Shown: positions 44,430 to 54,151 of the stretch, in pieces | Numbering within the stretch: the stretch's first letter is position 1 | Layout of the letters: every line of letters begins with the position of its first letter | Source of the DNA: JAIOQJ01 sp963718635 | Lineage (GTDB): Bacteria; Planctomycetota; Planctomycetia; Gemmatales; Gemmataceae | DNA length: 64,000 nucleotides | Reading direction: 5' to 3' | NCBI GenBank assembly: GCA_963718635.1 | Contig: OY970367.1 | Location: 1,116,001-1,180,000 of the forward strand | Notes under the pieces: model-generated | Seen by the model: only the letters and a program-made list of their open reading frames with translations | Database searches by the model: none | What the model was told of the DNA's origin: nothing | Translations under genes and position numbers: made by a program

Positions 44430-45137
44430 ATGCTGCAAATCAGTCGTGGAAGCACAGATTTGCTTGAGCCGCCGCTGCACGGTAATCAGGGCAATCGAGA
44501 GCATCTCAAAACGCTAAAGGCGCCCTTGGGCTTAACCGTGGCGATTAGCCGGGAATCGGGCGCTCGCGGCGGCAGCATTGCCCGTCGGGTAGGTAAGAAA
44601 CTCGGCTGGCAGGTCTATACTCAGGAGCTGCTGGAGTTTCTGGGCAACAACGATTCGGCCCGTTCGCACGTCCTCTCAGAAATTCCACCGAATGCGTCAC
44701 TATGGGCCGACATTCAACTCGAGCGTCTGAAACGAGATCAGATTGTCAGTGCGAACGCCGACTTGGGCGAGATGCCGCGATTGATCCTTGCCTTGGCTGC
44801 CCGCGGGCGGGTGATCCTTGTGGGGCGGGGCGCTGGTTATTTATTGCCGCGAGAAACCACCTTGCATGTCCGTGTCGCGGCGCCCATGGATGACCGCGTC
44901 GCTTATATGGCCCAGTTGCTTCGCCGCACGCGGGACGAAGCCGCCGAGCAAGTCCACCTCCGCGACGAACAGCGGGCTGAACTCGTATTGAAGACGTTCA
45001 ACCGCCATGCGGGCGACATGTACGATTACGACCTGATGTTGAATTCGTTCTTGCTCGGTGAAGAAATCTGCACGGAGTTAGTCACGACAGCCGTCCGCGG
45101 CAAGGAGCGAATGCTCCGGCGCGACGAGGACGAATAA
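44430..45137 (+). CDS. cytidylate kinase-like family protein
   Basis: A 235-residue P-loop-type protein of the cytidylate-kinase-like group: LTVAISRESGARGGSIARRV followed by GKKLGWQVYTQELL is the nucleotide-binding start. RVILVGRGAGYLLP and LHVRVAAPMDDRVAYMAQLL are the NMP-lid region, and FNRHAGDMYDYDLMLNS the end. The true Walker Lys position reads as GARGGS rather than GxGKS, as in this subfamily. A strong AGGAGG lies seven bases before the ATG at 44430, which favours this start over ATG 44391. Substrate unknown. Confidence 0.75.
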   Translation: MLQISRGSTDLLEPPLHGNQGNREHLKTLKAPLGLTVAISRESGARGGSIARRVGKKLGWQVYTQELLEFLGNNDSARSHVLSEIPPNASLWADIQLERLKRDQIVSANADLGEMPRLILALAARGRVILVGRGAGYLLPRETTLHVRVAAPMDDRVAYMAQLLRRTRDEAAEQVHLRDEQRAELVLKTFNRHAGDMYDYDLMLNSFLLGEEICTELVTTAVRGKERMLRRDEDE

Positions 45138-45141
45138 GCCG

Positions 45142-45914
45142 GTGGCAATCGAAACCTTCATCCCGGTCGTGAAAGCCTTGCAGCCGCGAACTGCAGTCGT
45201 TTTAGGTTCCGGGCAAGCCGAGACGCTGACCGATCTTCAGCAACAAGCCGTTATTTCCTTTTCGGATGTTCCAGGCTTTCCAACGCCCACCGTTCAGGGA
45301 CATACGGGCAGGATCGTCGCAGGTCTGTTGCACCAAATTCCCATTTTATGTTTTCAGGGCAGATTGCACTTCTACGAAGGACATTCATCTACTGGAGTCG
45401 AAGCACCCGTCTCGCTGGCGGCAGAGCTCGGTGTGAAAACTCTTTTGCTCACGAACGCGGCTGGCGGTATTCACCCGTCGTTGACTAGCGGTTCATTCAT
45501 GTTGATACGCGACCACTTCCAAATGCAGGGCCTGACTCATGGCGAACACTAGCTCAAAAGCCTTCTCCTTATTCGCCTCGGCTTTTGGCCTGCCTGCAAG
45601 CAGCGGCGGATGAAACCAATGAGAGACCGCACACGGGCGTGTATGCCGCGCTAACGGGCCCTTGTTATGAGACCCCAGCGGAAATACGTTCTCTGGCAGC
45701 GTGGGGCGCGGATGCCGTCGGCATGTCAACCGCTGCCGAAGCGGAGCGGGGCCATAAGCTAGGAATGGAATGCGCAGCTATCTCCGCGATCACCAACAAG
45801 GGCGCGGGACTCGATGAAGGGATACTCGCTCATTCCGATGTGCTGAAAGTAATGGCGGGCATCCGCGAACGACTCGGCAAGCTGATCGTCGCATTCTTAC
45901 GCCGAGCGTCTTGA
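45142..45914 (+). CDS. purine nucleoside phosphorylase (one frame break)
   Basis: Trimeric-type PNP that cleaves (deoxy)guanosine and inosine with phosphate. The markers are VVLGSGQAETL, GHTGRIVAGLLH, GRLHFYEGH (phosphate and ribose), LLLTNAAGGIH and, in the second frame, TGPCYETPAEIRSL and VGMSTAAEAERGHKLG. The break lies at about 45552, after FQMQGLTHGEH; the following frame gives SPYSPRLLACLQAAADE. Corrected length is about 257. GTG start at 45142, four bases after the previous stop, so it is co-transcribed with the kinase-like gene in a nucleotide-related pair. Confidence 0.85.
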
Positions 45915-45943
45915 GTCTCGGCAAATCGGCAGGGTAATTCGGC

Positions 45944-47261
45944 ATGCTTGAAGTTCCAGTTTGGACTGCACTTCCCTTTGTCTTCTTGCTTGGTTGCATT
46001 GCGTTGCTTCCTTTGCTTTGCGGGCATTGGTGGCATTCCAACCGCAACCGTGCGCTCGTGTCCTTCGGGCTGGCTTTTCCCGTGGTCGCGTACTTCTTGA
46101 AGATTGATGACGCGACTCATGGCGAAAGCGGACATCTTCTTTTTCACGAAGTCGGCAATTATGTATCCTTTATTTCGATGCTGCTCGCACTCTATACCAT
46201 CGCGGGAGGCATTCTGCTGCTCGTTGACCTTCCCGTCCGACCCGGCATGAACACCTTGATTCTTCTGGTCGGAGCTTTGATCGCCAACGTGATTGGCACG
46301 ACCGGCGCGAGCATGTTGCTCATCAGGCCATTCTTGCGGATCAATCATGCGCGACGCCGAAAAGCCCACTTGCCGGTATTCTTCATTTTCATCGTCAGCA
46401 ACACGGGCGGTCTGCTCACCCCGTTGGGCGATCCCCCGTTGTTCCTCGGCTTTCTGCAAGGCGTCGATTTCTTCTGGACGCTCAATCTTTGGCCCGAGTG
46501 GCTATTCGTCAATGGGCTGCTTTTGGCCACCTTCTTCGTCTGGGATGGGATGGCGCTAAAGCGAGAACCAAAAGACCATGGAGTTGCAGCAGCGAGTCAA
46601 AGACATGCAACCGAGTTGCGTGGTCTGGCGCTCAATGGCACTCTGTTGATGTGCGTTCTTTTAACGATCATATTGCAGAGCGCGTCTATTGGAAAAGGGC
46701 TTGGAAATGCGCTGAAACTGAGCGACTTGACGTTGCAAAGCCCTTGGGCGGAACTTCTACTCCTTTCGCTCGCTCTCTTATCGTATCTGCTGACGCCTAA
46801 ATCGATACGGCGAGGCAACGGCTTTATCTGGGCGCCGATGGTCGAGGTCGCCGTTATTTTCGCAGGCATCTTCATCACGATGACGCCTGCGCCTGTCGTT
46901 GTTTCGTCAGCATGGCGCTTCCTTTGGGCTCAGCCGACCCGTTGAGTTCTTCTGGTTGACCGGCTTGCTGTCGTCGCTGCTCGACAATGCTCCGACTTAT
47001 ATGACGTTCGCTACCCTGGCGGCCGGAGAGCATGACCTGGCGTGGCTAAGCGTTCATCAGGGGCGCCTCTTCAGCGCCATTAGCTGTGGCGCCGTCTTTA
47101 TCGGCGCAGCAACCTACATCGGCAATGGTCCAAATTTCATGGTGAAGGCAATTGCGGAAGAAAGGGGCTTCCCCATGCCGTCATTCGGTAAATACATCAT
47201 CTACTCATTGCTCGTGCTCGTTCCCGTTTATGCATTGGCAACCTGGGTCTTCTTTGTTTAG
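45944..47261 (+). CDS. NhaD-type sodium/proton antiporter (one frame break)
   Basis: Polytopic membrane protein of about 439 residues of the NhaD/CitMHS group. Family signatures are MLLALYTIAGGILLLVDLP, the glycine-rich IVSNTGGLLTPLGDPPLFLG segment (the core transport site), and in the second part LLSSLLDNAPTYMTF with GAATYIGNGPNFMVKA. The break lies near 46910 after IFITMTPA; the next frame continues RQHGASFGLSRPVEFFWLTG. It should exchange Na+ (or Li+) for protons. The gene follows PNP by 29 bp but has no functional link to it that I can see. Confidence 0.82.
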
Positions 47262-47323
47262 CGCTGCCGGTCACAGGCGACTTGTATAATGGAAAGGACT
47301 TGTTGCCGTAGGGGTTGTTGCGC

Positions 47324-47875
47324 ATGAAGATCGTTCAGTATCCGCATCCGGCGCTGCGTCATAAAGCCGATCCGGTGACCAGCATATCGAAAGAACTGCA
47401 TCTGCAGGTCGGCGGGATGTTGGAATTAATGTATGCCAATGAGGGGCTCGGCTTGGCCGCCCCCCAGATCGCCACGCCCAATCGCGTCTTGGTAATGAAC
47501 TTCACCGGCGATCCATTGCAAAAAGAACAGGAGTGCGTGGCGATCAATCCCGTAATCTTGGAAATGAAAGGGAGCATCGAGGACCGCGAAGGCTGTCTCA
47601 GTTTTCCCGATGTTTTCTCGCGCGTACGGCGGGCCAAGTCGGTGCGTGTGCAGGCTTACAACCTCAAAGGCGAGCTTTACGAGATGCACGCGAGCGAACT
47701 GATCGCTAGGATATGGCAGCATGAAATTGACCATCTCGACGGTATCTTATTCATCGACAAGATGAACATGCTTGGACGTCTGAATACCAGGCGGGCCATT
47801 GACGATTTCATTGCGGCCTTTCAAAAGGCCAAGGAAAAAGGCGACCTGCCGAAAGACATGGAGCCGAAGTACTAA
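47324..47875 (+). CDS. def: peptide deformylase
   Basis: 183-residue metalloprotease that removes the formyl group from nascent peptides. All three motifs are present: motif I EGLGLAAPQ, motif II EGCLSFP with the Cys metal ligand, and motif III QHEIDHLDG with two His and the catalytic Glu. The ATG at 47324 matches the usual MKIVQYPHPALRHKA start. It is 38 bp upstream of fmt, the usual def-fmt pair: the two enzymes add and remove the formyl group. Confidence 0.95.
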   Translation: MKIVQYPHPALRHKADPVTSISKELHLQVGGMLELMYANEGLGLAAPQIATPNRVLVMNFTGDPLQKEQECVAINPVILEMKGSIEDREGCLSFPDVFSRVRRAKSVRVQAYNLKGELYEMHASELIARIWQHEIDHLDGILFIDKMNMLGRLNTRRAIDDFIAAFQKAKEKGDLPKDMEPKY

Positions 47876-47913
47876 TGCGTGGCTGCAGCTAGCCAGGGAG
47901 CAAACACATCCGG

Positions 47914-48900
47914 ATGTTACGCCTTGTGATGATGGGCACCGGCACTTTCGCGGAGCCGACGCTCGAAGCGCTGTTGGCAGGTCCCGATCCTGTTGTCGGC
48001 GTCTTCACGCAACCCGATCGCGACGCGGGCGCCAAACGGGGCTCGACGCGCCAGGTCGGTCGCGGCATCAAAGAGATGGCTCAGGAAAAGAGTATCCCGG
48101 TTCTTCAACCGCTGAGCATCAATCAAGCTGAGGGCCTAGCGATGCTGCGGGAGTTGAAGCCCGACTTGCTCGTCGTCGCTGCTTACGGGCAGATTCTTTC
48201 CAAGGATGTGCTGTTGGCGCCGACGCAAGGGGGGATCAACGTCCATGCCTCTCTATTGCCGAAATACCGCGGCGCCGCTCCGATTGCTTGGGCCATATAT
48301 CACGGCGAGCAGCAAACGGGTGTTTCAATCATTCGCATGTCGGCAGCCCTCGACGCCGGCGACATCTTGGCGCAGCAAGCAGTGGACATTTTCCCTGTTG
48401 AAACGGCAGGCGAACTGGAAAGCCGACTCGCGCCATTGGGAGCTAAAATGGCGCTGGATGTTATCGCTCGTATGAAAGCGGGTCGGGTAAACGGATCCAA
48501 GCAAGACAAAGCGCTGATCACGAAAGCGCCGAAGCTGACGAAGGAAAACGGGTTGATCGACTGGTCGCGCTCGGCCGAAGAAGTCGGCCGGCAAATCCGC
48601 GCAATGCAGCCTTGGCCGACGGCGTATACGTTTCTGCATCGCGCTGGGAAGTCGCCCCAGCGGACCATGATCTTGCAAACGGGCAAGGTGATCGGGGCCT
48701 CGGCGGGTTCATCGCCGCCACAACCGGGATTGATATGGGGAGGCGATGGCAGCAGCCTTTGGGTTTTCACTGGGAATGGCGAAGCGCTGCAAGTGTTGGA
48801 ACTGCAAATCGCGGGCAAGAAGCGAGCACTGGCTGAAGAGTTCCTGCGCGGGCATCCTCTGAAAGCGGGCGACCACTTTGGCCCGGAAGTGGATCTGTAG
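47914..48900 (+). CDS. fmt: methionyl-tRNA formyltransferase
   Basis: 328 residues; formylates the initiator Met-tRNA using 10-formyl-tetrahydrofolate. LRLVMMGTGTFAEPTLEALL is the N-terminal Rossmann part, VHASLLPKYRGAAPIAWAI holds the catalytic His and the folate site, and the C-terminal OB fold begins at about residue 210 (LTKENGLIDWSRSAEEVGRQ, then IRAMQPWPTAYTFL). Intact. It follows def in the same operon, as in many bacteria. Confidence 0.95.
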   Translation: MLRLVMMGTGTFAEPTLEALLAGPDPVVGVFTQPDRDAGAKRGSTRQVGRGIKEMAQEKSIPVLQPLSINQAEGLAMLRELKPDLLVVAAYGQILSKDVLLAPTQGGINVHASLLPKYRGAAPIAWAIYHGEQQTGVSIIRMSAALDAGDILAQQAVDIFPVETAGELESRLAPLGAKMALDVIARMKAGRVNGSKQDKALITKAPKLTKENGLIDWSRSAEEVGRQIRAMQPWPTAYTFLHRAGKSPQRTMILQTGKVIGASAGSSPPQPGLIWGGDGSSLWVFTGNGEALQVLELQIAGKKRALAEEFLRGHPLKAGDHFGPEVDL

Positions 48901-49061
48901 CTCGTTGTTGGGTGCGCAAATCCGCTTCTCGCAAACGGGAGTATCGCGTTCCCACCTGGGGCTTTACTGTTAAGTCTATTCGCAGGATAATCACCTCATT
49001 GAATAAACTGATTGAAACCTCGCTTGGCCAAGGGGGGTATTGTTTTTATTGAGGGGACGCC

Positions 49062-49636
49062 GTGTCCGCCGAGGATTCCGCACTCGTCCATCGATGTCGC
49101 AACGGCGATTCAATCGCTGTACGCGAACTCATCGAACGTTTCCAAGGGGATGTCTTCGGTCTTTGCGTGCGCCTGTTGCATCATCGCCACGATGCGGAGG
49201 ATGTGGCGCAGGAGATCTTTTTCCGCGTCTTCCGCAGCCTTCATCGCTGGGACGATTCACGACCGCTGAAGCCCTGGATCATGACGATTGCGGTCAACCG
49301 TTGCCGCACGTTGCTGTCGCAGCGAAGCAAGCCCCGATTTCGCTTGATTACCTGCACGACCGGCCTTCTACGCCCGAGCGAGACGACGGGACTGAACTGG
49401 TTGCCGAGATCCAGTCGGCGATTCGTCACCTGCGTCCCGATTATCGAATTGTCTTCGTGATGTTTCATGAGCAGGGGAACTCTTACGAAGAAATTGCGTT
49501 GGCCATTGAAAAACCGGTTGGCACGGTGAAGACTTGGCTTCGTCGTGCTCGTCTGGAAGTTTTGGACGCCTTGCGTCGCCGGGGCGTGTTGCCTAAAGAC
49601 GAGCCACTAGACAAGCCGGCAAGTTCAATAAGTTGA
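49062..49636 (+). CDS. ECF-type RNA polymerase sigma factor (one frame break)
   Basis: A sigma-70 family member of about 191 residues. Region 2 includes RELIERFQGDVFGLCVRLLH, DAEDVAQEIFFRVFRSLHRW and PWIMTIAVNRCRTLL. The frame is lost near 49320 and resumes as KQAPISLDYLHDRPS. Region 4 is LRPDYRIVFVMFHEQGNSYE followed by EIALAIEKPVGTVKTWLRRA, a helix-turn-helix that binds the -35 element. Start is GTG at 49062. The stop overlaps the next gene's TTG (TTGA), whose product looks like its anti-sigma factor. Confidence 0.85.
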
Positions 49637-50385
49637 GTGCTTTCATGAAGGACTTTGAAGACAACGCCGGTGTGTCGCCCGAATCGTCATGCAGCCCGAG
49701 CATCTTGGCGCTGCAATGCCGACTTGATGGCGATGCTTCACCGGAGAGCGAAGAAGTTGTTGCGCATCGGGCCGGTTGCCAAACATGCCGTGAATACGTT
49801 GCGGCTGCTGCCCGGTTGACTGAGGGGTTGCAGCGGGCGTCCCATGCAGCGCCGCGCGTCGACCTTGCTGATCGCATTCTAGCGGAGTGGCACCGGGGTG
49901 AAGCGAAGGCGCCGACGCTCAGTGTTGCCGACCAGCGTGATGATACCGTCAGCAAGCGATCCAACCGAAGACGTCTGGCTTTTGGATTCGCAACCGCAGC
50001 CGCCGTTTTTATTGCGGTCGTTGCCATTCGTAACGGATTGCCGAATCGTCCGGAACAAGTCCGTCCCGGTGTTTCCCCGGTGGAACCTGTGGTCGCGCAG
50101 GCAGCGCCTGTGCCTCTGCGTGATTCATTCAATGAAGCGGCAGCAACGGTTGCAACGCTCACGAAAAAAACGACGAACGAGGCCGCCCAGCTCGCCCTGC
50201 CCTCGCTTTCCCTGCCTTCGCCCGATCCGCTCGATACCTGGGAACCGGTGGCCGGTTCCTTCACCGGAGTCGGGCACAGCGCTGCCTTCGGCTTGGCCCC
50301 GATTACCGACTCCGCGAAACGTGCCGCCAGCTTGCTATGGCGCGAATTGGGTCCCGATAGCGACCGAAAGCCCGAGATTCAATGA
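49633..50385 (+). CDS. membrane-bound anti-sigma factor with ZAS-type zinc motif
   Basis: A 250-residue protein. The N-terminal cytoplasmic domain has HRAGCQTC (residues 45-52, H-x3-C-x2-C), the zinc-associated anti-sigma pattern. One membrane helix (about 114-132, LAFGFATAAAVFIAVVAI) leads to an external part of about 115 residues. It would hold the sigma factor encoded just upstream inactive at the membrane. The start is either the TTG at 49633 that overlaps the sigma stop or the ATG at 49645; both leave the zinc motif intact. The stop overlaps the ATG of the next gene (ATGA). Confidence 0.78.
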   Translation: MSAFMKDFEDNAGVSPESSCSPSILALQCRLDGDASPESEEVVAHRAGCQTCREYVAAAARLTEGLQRASHAAPRVDLADRILAEWHRGEAKAPTLSVADQRDDTVSKRSNRRRLAFGFATAAAVFIAVVAIRNGLPNRPEQVRPGVSPVEPVVAQAAPVPLRDSFNEAAATVATLTKKTTNEAAQLALPSLSLPSPDPLDTWEPVAGSFTGVGHSAAFGLAPITDSAKRAASLLWRELGPDSDRKPEIQ

Positions 50386-52138
50386 ACTCATTCAACGAAG
50401 CTAAGACTTTCCAAGGTTTGCACGCGAAAGCAATTTCCGTTCGCCGGAGCTTTACCGTCGCGATCGCGCTGAAGTTTCGTGCTGGCGAACACGCTTCAGG
50501 CTTCGCCTCGTCAGGAATTGCTCCGTCTGGTTCCGGACGACATGAGTTTTTGCGCCATCGTGCAGCACCTACGCGATAAATCCCGCAGCGATAATGCCTT
50601 TGCCCGCGCGATCGCAGAGATCCCGGCCGTCAAGTCACGATTGGAAACCGCGGACGCTAAGAAGCTGCTCGATTTTCAGCGGACGCTTTTAGCCGAACTC
50701 GAAATTACCGCGCCGCAGATGCGCGACGAACTGCTGGGCGATGCGACCGTCTTCGCTTATCGCCAAGGCGACTCGGACAACAGCGCCGATCAGGCTCTCT
50801 TTCTTCTATGGGCACGCGATGAAAAATTATTGACTCGGGTTGTCGAACGACTCAATCAGATTCAAACCAAGTCAGCCGAGATTAAAGAGATTGCCACGTT
50901 GGAACATCGCGGGCAAACCTATTTCCAGCGGCTGAAGCCGGCGAACAAAAAAGGCGACAATGAGTTCTATTTCCTTCACGGCCACCTGCTTGCTGTTTCG
51001 TTGAACGAAGCATTGCTTCAAGAAGTCATCCGCCGCAACCAGCAAGAAGTAGTGAAGGACGAACGCCCTTCGTACTGGTCGAAACGCGCTGGATCAACTC
51101 GGCTTGGAACACGTGCTGGCAGCGTTATTGATCAACCCGCGCTCGTTCGATGCCGGACTGAGCAAGCAGGCCGATGCCGCGAAAGGCGCCGAAAAGCCTT
51201 TCCTGAATGAGTTTCGCCGTTGGTGGCAGGCATTCGACAGCATCGGCATTTACATCGATGCCGACAGACATTTTGAATTGGGCGCCGCCATCCAGGTTCG
51301 CAGCGAAAGTCTGCCGAAGGCGGCCCAGCGACTATTCGCCGACTTCGGTAAACCATCGGCGCTTTGGGACATCATCCCACAGGCGCCGCTCTTTGCGCTC
51401 GCGGCGCGCATCGACATTTCGTCTTTCGCCGACGCCTTTGCTCCCTTCCTCGATCTATCGGTACGAGCCGAGATCGAGCGCTCGCTCGAAACCGGGTTGC
51501 GTCCCTTCTTTGCCGAACACGCCCGGCCTAGCACCATTCTTAATGGGCTTGGCCCTGACTGGGGTTTCTGGATGGCCATGCCGAGCGGAAAAGAAACATC
51601 GTGGATTCCGCAAGCCATTCTTGCGCTGAAGGTGAAGGAAACTTCTGAAGGGGCAAGTGCCGAGGCTACCATCCGCAATGCGGTGCAGTTTCTCAGCGCG
51701 CTGGCGCAGCTTTCCGGCAAAGGGAGCGTCCGCGTCGAAACGGTTGAAGACAATAAGACCTCGATAAAAGCGCTGGTGAATGAATCATTTCCAGCAAATT
51801 TTCGTCCTTCTTTCGCCAGCAAAGATGGTTTCTTGCTGCTTGCCGACTCGCCATCGACCGTTAAGCAGTTCGCGATGCCTGGTGAGAAACGATCGTTTGA
51901 GGAAACGCCGATCTTGCGCCTCTCCGCTATTGCCTGGAAAAACTATTTAGGGGCGCATAAGACCGAGGTTGCTTCTTTTCTGGCCAAGCGTACCGAACGA
52001 CCCGTCACAACGATCGTTCAGCAGATCGACGAGCTCTGCTCGAACTTGAACGCTATCGACCGGGTCGAAGTGGTCATCAGCGGCAAGCGCGAGTCGGCTA
52101 CGTTGACCATGCGCCTAAAAATGGTGCAGCCGAAGTAG
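50382..52138 (+). CDS. exported protein of a sigma/anti-sigma operon (two frame breaks)
   Basis: A protein of about 585 residues that I do not recognise as a known family. The N-terminus has SVRRSFTVAIAL and, in the next frame from about 50478, VLANTLQASPRQELLRLVPDD, together an apparent signal peptide and mature start. The frame changes again near 51080, where the text continues LGLEHVLAALLINPRSFDAG. The mature part alternates helical and beta segments (LLDFQRTLLAELEITAPQM, DWGFWMAMPSG, LLLADSPSTVKQFAMPG) and resembles the layout of DUF3352-type surface proteins, but I cannot confirm that. It overlaps the anti-sigma gene by four bases, so it is likely produced together with the sigma system. 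Confidence 0.6.
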
Positions 52139-52232
52139 GCTTGCCGGATGCGTCGTTTGCTGTTCGCGCGCTGCAACCTTTTTTAACCGGAAGCGATTGC
52201 AGCAAAAAAGTCCGCTTGCCACAATCCAAAGA

Positions 52233-53206
52233 CTACTTCTTGAACGGCAGTCTTCCTTCGCCCCGCGGCTTCAGCTTCGCCTCGCCGCCGACTCGGTCAT
52301 AGACGCGTACATAGTCGACTACCATCTCTACCGGGAACAAAGTTGCTTTATCGGGGTTGCCGAGGAATTTGCCTCCTACCGCTACATTCATCACCAGATA
52401 AAAAGGTTGATCGAAGGGAGCGGGCCAGGGATTGACGTCCGCTTCGGTAGCCGGGTTAAGGCCTTTGCCGCCGTCCGTTTTGCCGCTGGACCACCAAAAG
52501 GATTTCGTCGAGAAGAGTTGGCTATCGACATACCAGCGTATTTCGCCCGGCTCCCATTCAATCGCATAAGTGTGAAAGTCGGCGATCGTGCCTTCTTTAG
52601 GCAGCAGATAGTCCTTGCCATCATGCACGTTTGCAGGCCAGCGGGAGCCGAAATGCAGGGTGCCGAGGACTTTGTTTGGTTCCTGTCCTCGCGCTTCCAA
52701 CACATCAATTTCGCCGGAAGAAGGCCAAGGGCCATACTTCTCGTCTTGCGGCAGCATCCAAAGGGCAGGCCAAACTCCTTTGCCGACAGGCAACTTGGCG
52801 CAAACTCAAACTTACCGTATTTCTTGTTAAACAAAGGGCTGCCATCGCGCTTACGCGTTTTCATGTGCGCGGAGGTATACCCACAACCGTTGAAAGATTC
52901 TTTAATAGCGCGTATGTGCAGCATCCCGTCTTTCACAAAGGCGTTTTCGGGCTCGCGGGTGTAATATTGAAGTTCGCTGTTGCCCCAGCCGCTAATCCAA
53001 ACGCTCGCATCGTAACTGTAAAACCCGTTGCCGAGATCGAAATCCCACTTCGCGCGATCGATCTCTTTACCGTCGAATTCGTCGGCCCAGACGAGCTTCC
53101 ATTCATCTGCCTTCGGCTCAACGGCTTTGGCCGAAGGGGAAGATTGTAAACCAACGAGCAGCACAAACACAAAGCTCCCAATCGCTCTCCGTCGATCGCA
53201 ATTCAT
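52233..53206 (-). CDS. secreted GH16 endo-beta-glucanase/laminarinase (one frame break)
   Basis: Signal peptide MNCDRRRAIGSFVFVLLVGL, then WKLVWADEFDGKEIDRAKWD, the canonical GH16 start, and GWGNSELQYYT. The frame breaks near 52795; the next frame gives LPVGKGVWPALWMLPQDEKY and the catalytic motif SSGEIDVLEARG (ExDxxE, nucleophile and acid/base). FHTYAIEWEPGEIRWYVDSQ and LVMNVAVGGKFLG complete the jelly roll. About 324 residues. Probably cleaves beta-1,3(4)-glucans outside the cell. It supports a polysaccharide-degrading life style, with the GH5 gene. Confidence 0.85.
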
Positions 53207-53442
53207 ATACTGTTTCTCCGTTTCAAATATCTAAGGAATGTAATTTTCTCTTTGCCTATATCCGAATCGCTAATGAGCGGCATAGACTTTGCATATCGGC
53301 ACCTTGCTTAGACGAGCTGAACTGAATCGGCTCACTGTTACTCATCGTACGCAACATATGTTGCGAACAATTCCAGTGAACAGGTTCAGAAGCGGTGCGT
53401 GCAGTTATCGCATCGAACAAAACATCATGGAGAGAAACAGCA

Positions 53443-53958
53443 ATGATTACCAATACACGGGAAACTGTTGTAGGCGTTTTCAGCGATCGAGCACAGGCCG
53501 AAAAAGCAGTGACCGAGCTCCGCAAAGTCGGCATTACCGACGGTCAGATCGGCGTTATCACCGATAAACACGATGCCCACGGCGCAGAAACTTCAACTTC
53601 TGCGAAGCTCGCCAAGGGCGCGGAAATGAGCGCTGCAACCGGGGCGGGCGTCGGCGCTTTATGGGCTCTTGGCATCGCCGCCGCCATCTTCCCGCCGCTC
53701 GGCTTTGTGGCAGGCGGAACGCTGCTCGCGGTTCTCACTAGCGCGGGCATTGGCGCCGCGGCCGCCACGGTCGCGGGGGCACTCATTAACTTAGGGCTCT
53801 CCGAAGGAGAAGCCAAATATTACGAAGGCGAACTAAAATCGGGTAGAACGCTCGTTACTGTTAAAGCGGGTGAACGATACATGGAAACGAGTTCCATCCT
53901 TCGGCGCTTTGGCGCTTACGACATGGAAACCAAAGGTTCCGCTCCCGCAACAATCTAG
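53443..53958 (+). CDS. general stress protein 17M/YflT-like
   Basis: 171 residues. The N-terminal domain TVVGVFSDRAQAEKAVTELR followed by KVGITDGQIGVI is the YflT/heat-induced stress domain. A glycine- and alanine-rich hydrophobic segment (GVGALWALGIAAAIFPPLGF and onward, about 68-115) resembles a glycine-zipper insertion. A C-terminal strand (GRTLVTVKAGERYMETSSIL) follows. The ATG at 53443 matches the domain start. The function in stress is not defined. Confidence 0.75.
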   Translation: MITNTRETVVGVFSDRAQAEKAVTELRKVGITDGQIGVITDKHDAHGAETSTSAKLAKGAEMSAATGAGVGALWALGIAAAIFPPLGFVAGGTLLAVLTSAGIGAAAATVAGALINLGLSEGEAKYYEGELKSGRTLVTVKAGERYMETSSILRRFGAYDMETKGSAPATI

Positions 53959-54093
53959 CTATACAGCTAATTTCGCTTGAAAAATTAGCTGCAGACAGTT
54001 GATCGACTTACATAAAAAACACCTTGGACAGCGACGTCAGTGGTGAATTCGCGTGAAATTTAGGGCCAAGGTCTAGTAATCGAACGCATCGCG

Positions 54094-54118
54094 AACAGCC
54101 AGGTAAAGCCTGGCTGTT
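54094..54118. terminator. hairpin between convergent genes
   Basis: Perfect 10-base arms (AACAGCCAGG / CCTGGCTGTT) around a five-base loop between the stress-protein gene (stop 53958) and the DUF1501 gene (stop 54152). No strong T-run is present on either strand, so a terminator role is tentative. Confidence 0.4.
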
Positions 54119-54151
54119 GCCATTTCAGAAATCACAACCGCCATTTCTATG

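Noticed and set aside
45142..45914. Two separate genes instead of one broken PNP
   Set aside because: The halves supply complementary, non-overlapping motifs of one enzyme and join after a single-base correction.
47285..47290. TATAAT before def as a promoter
   Set aside because: No acceptable -35 element lies 15-19 bases upstream, so a single hexamer is not enough.
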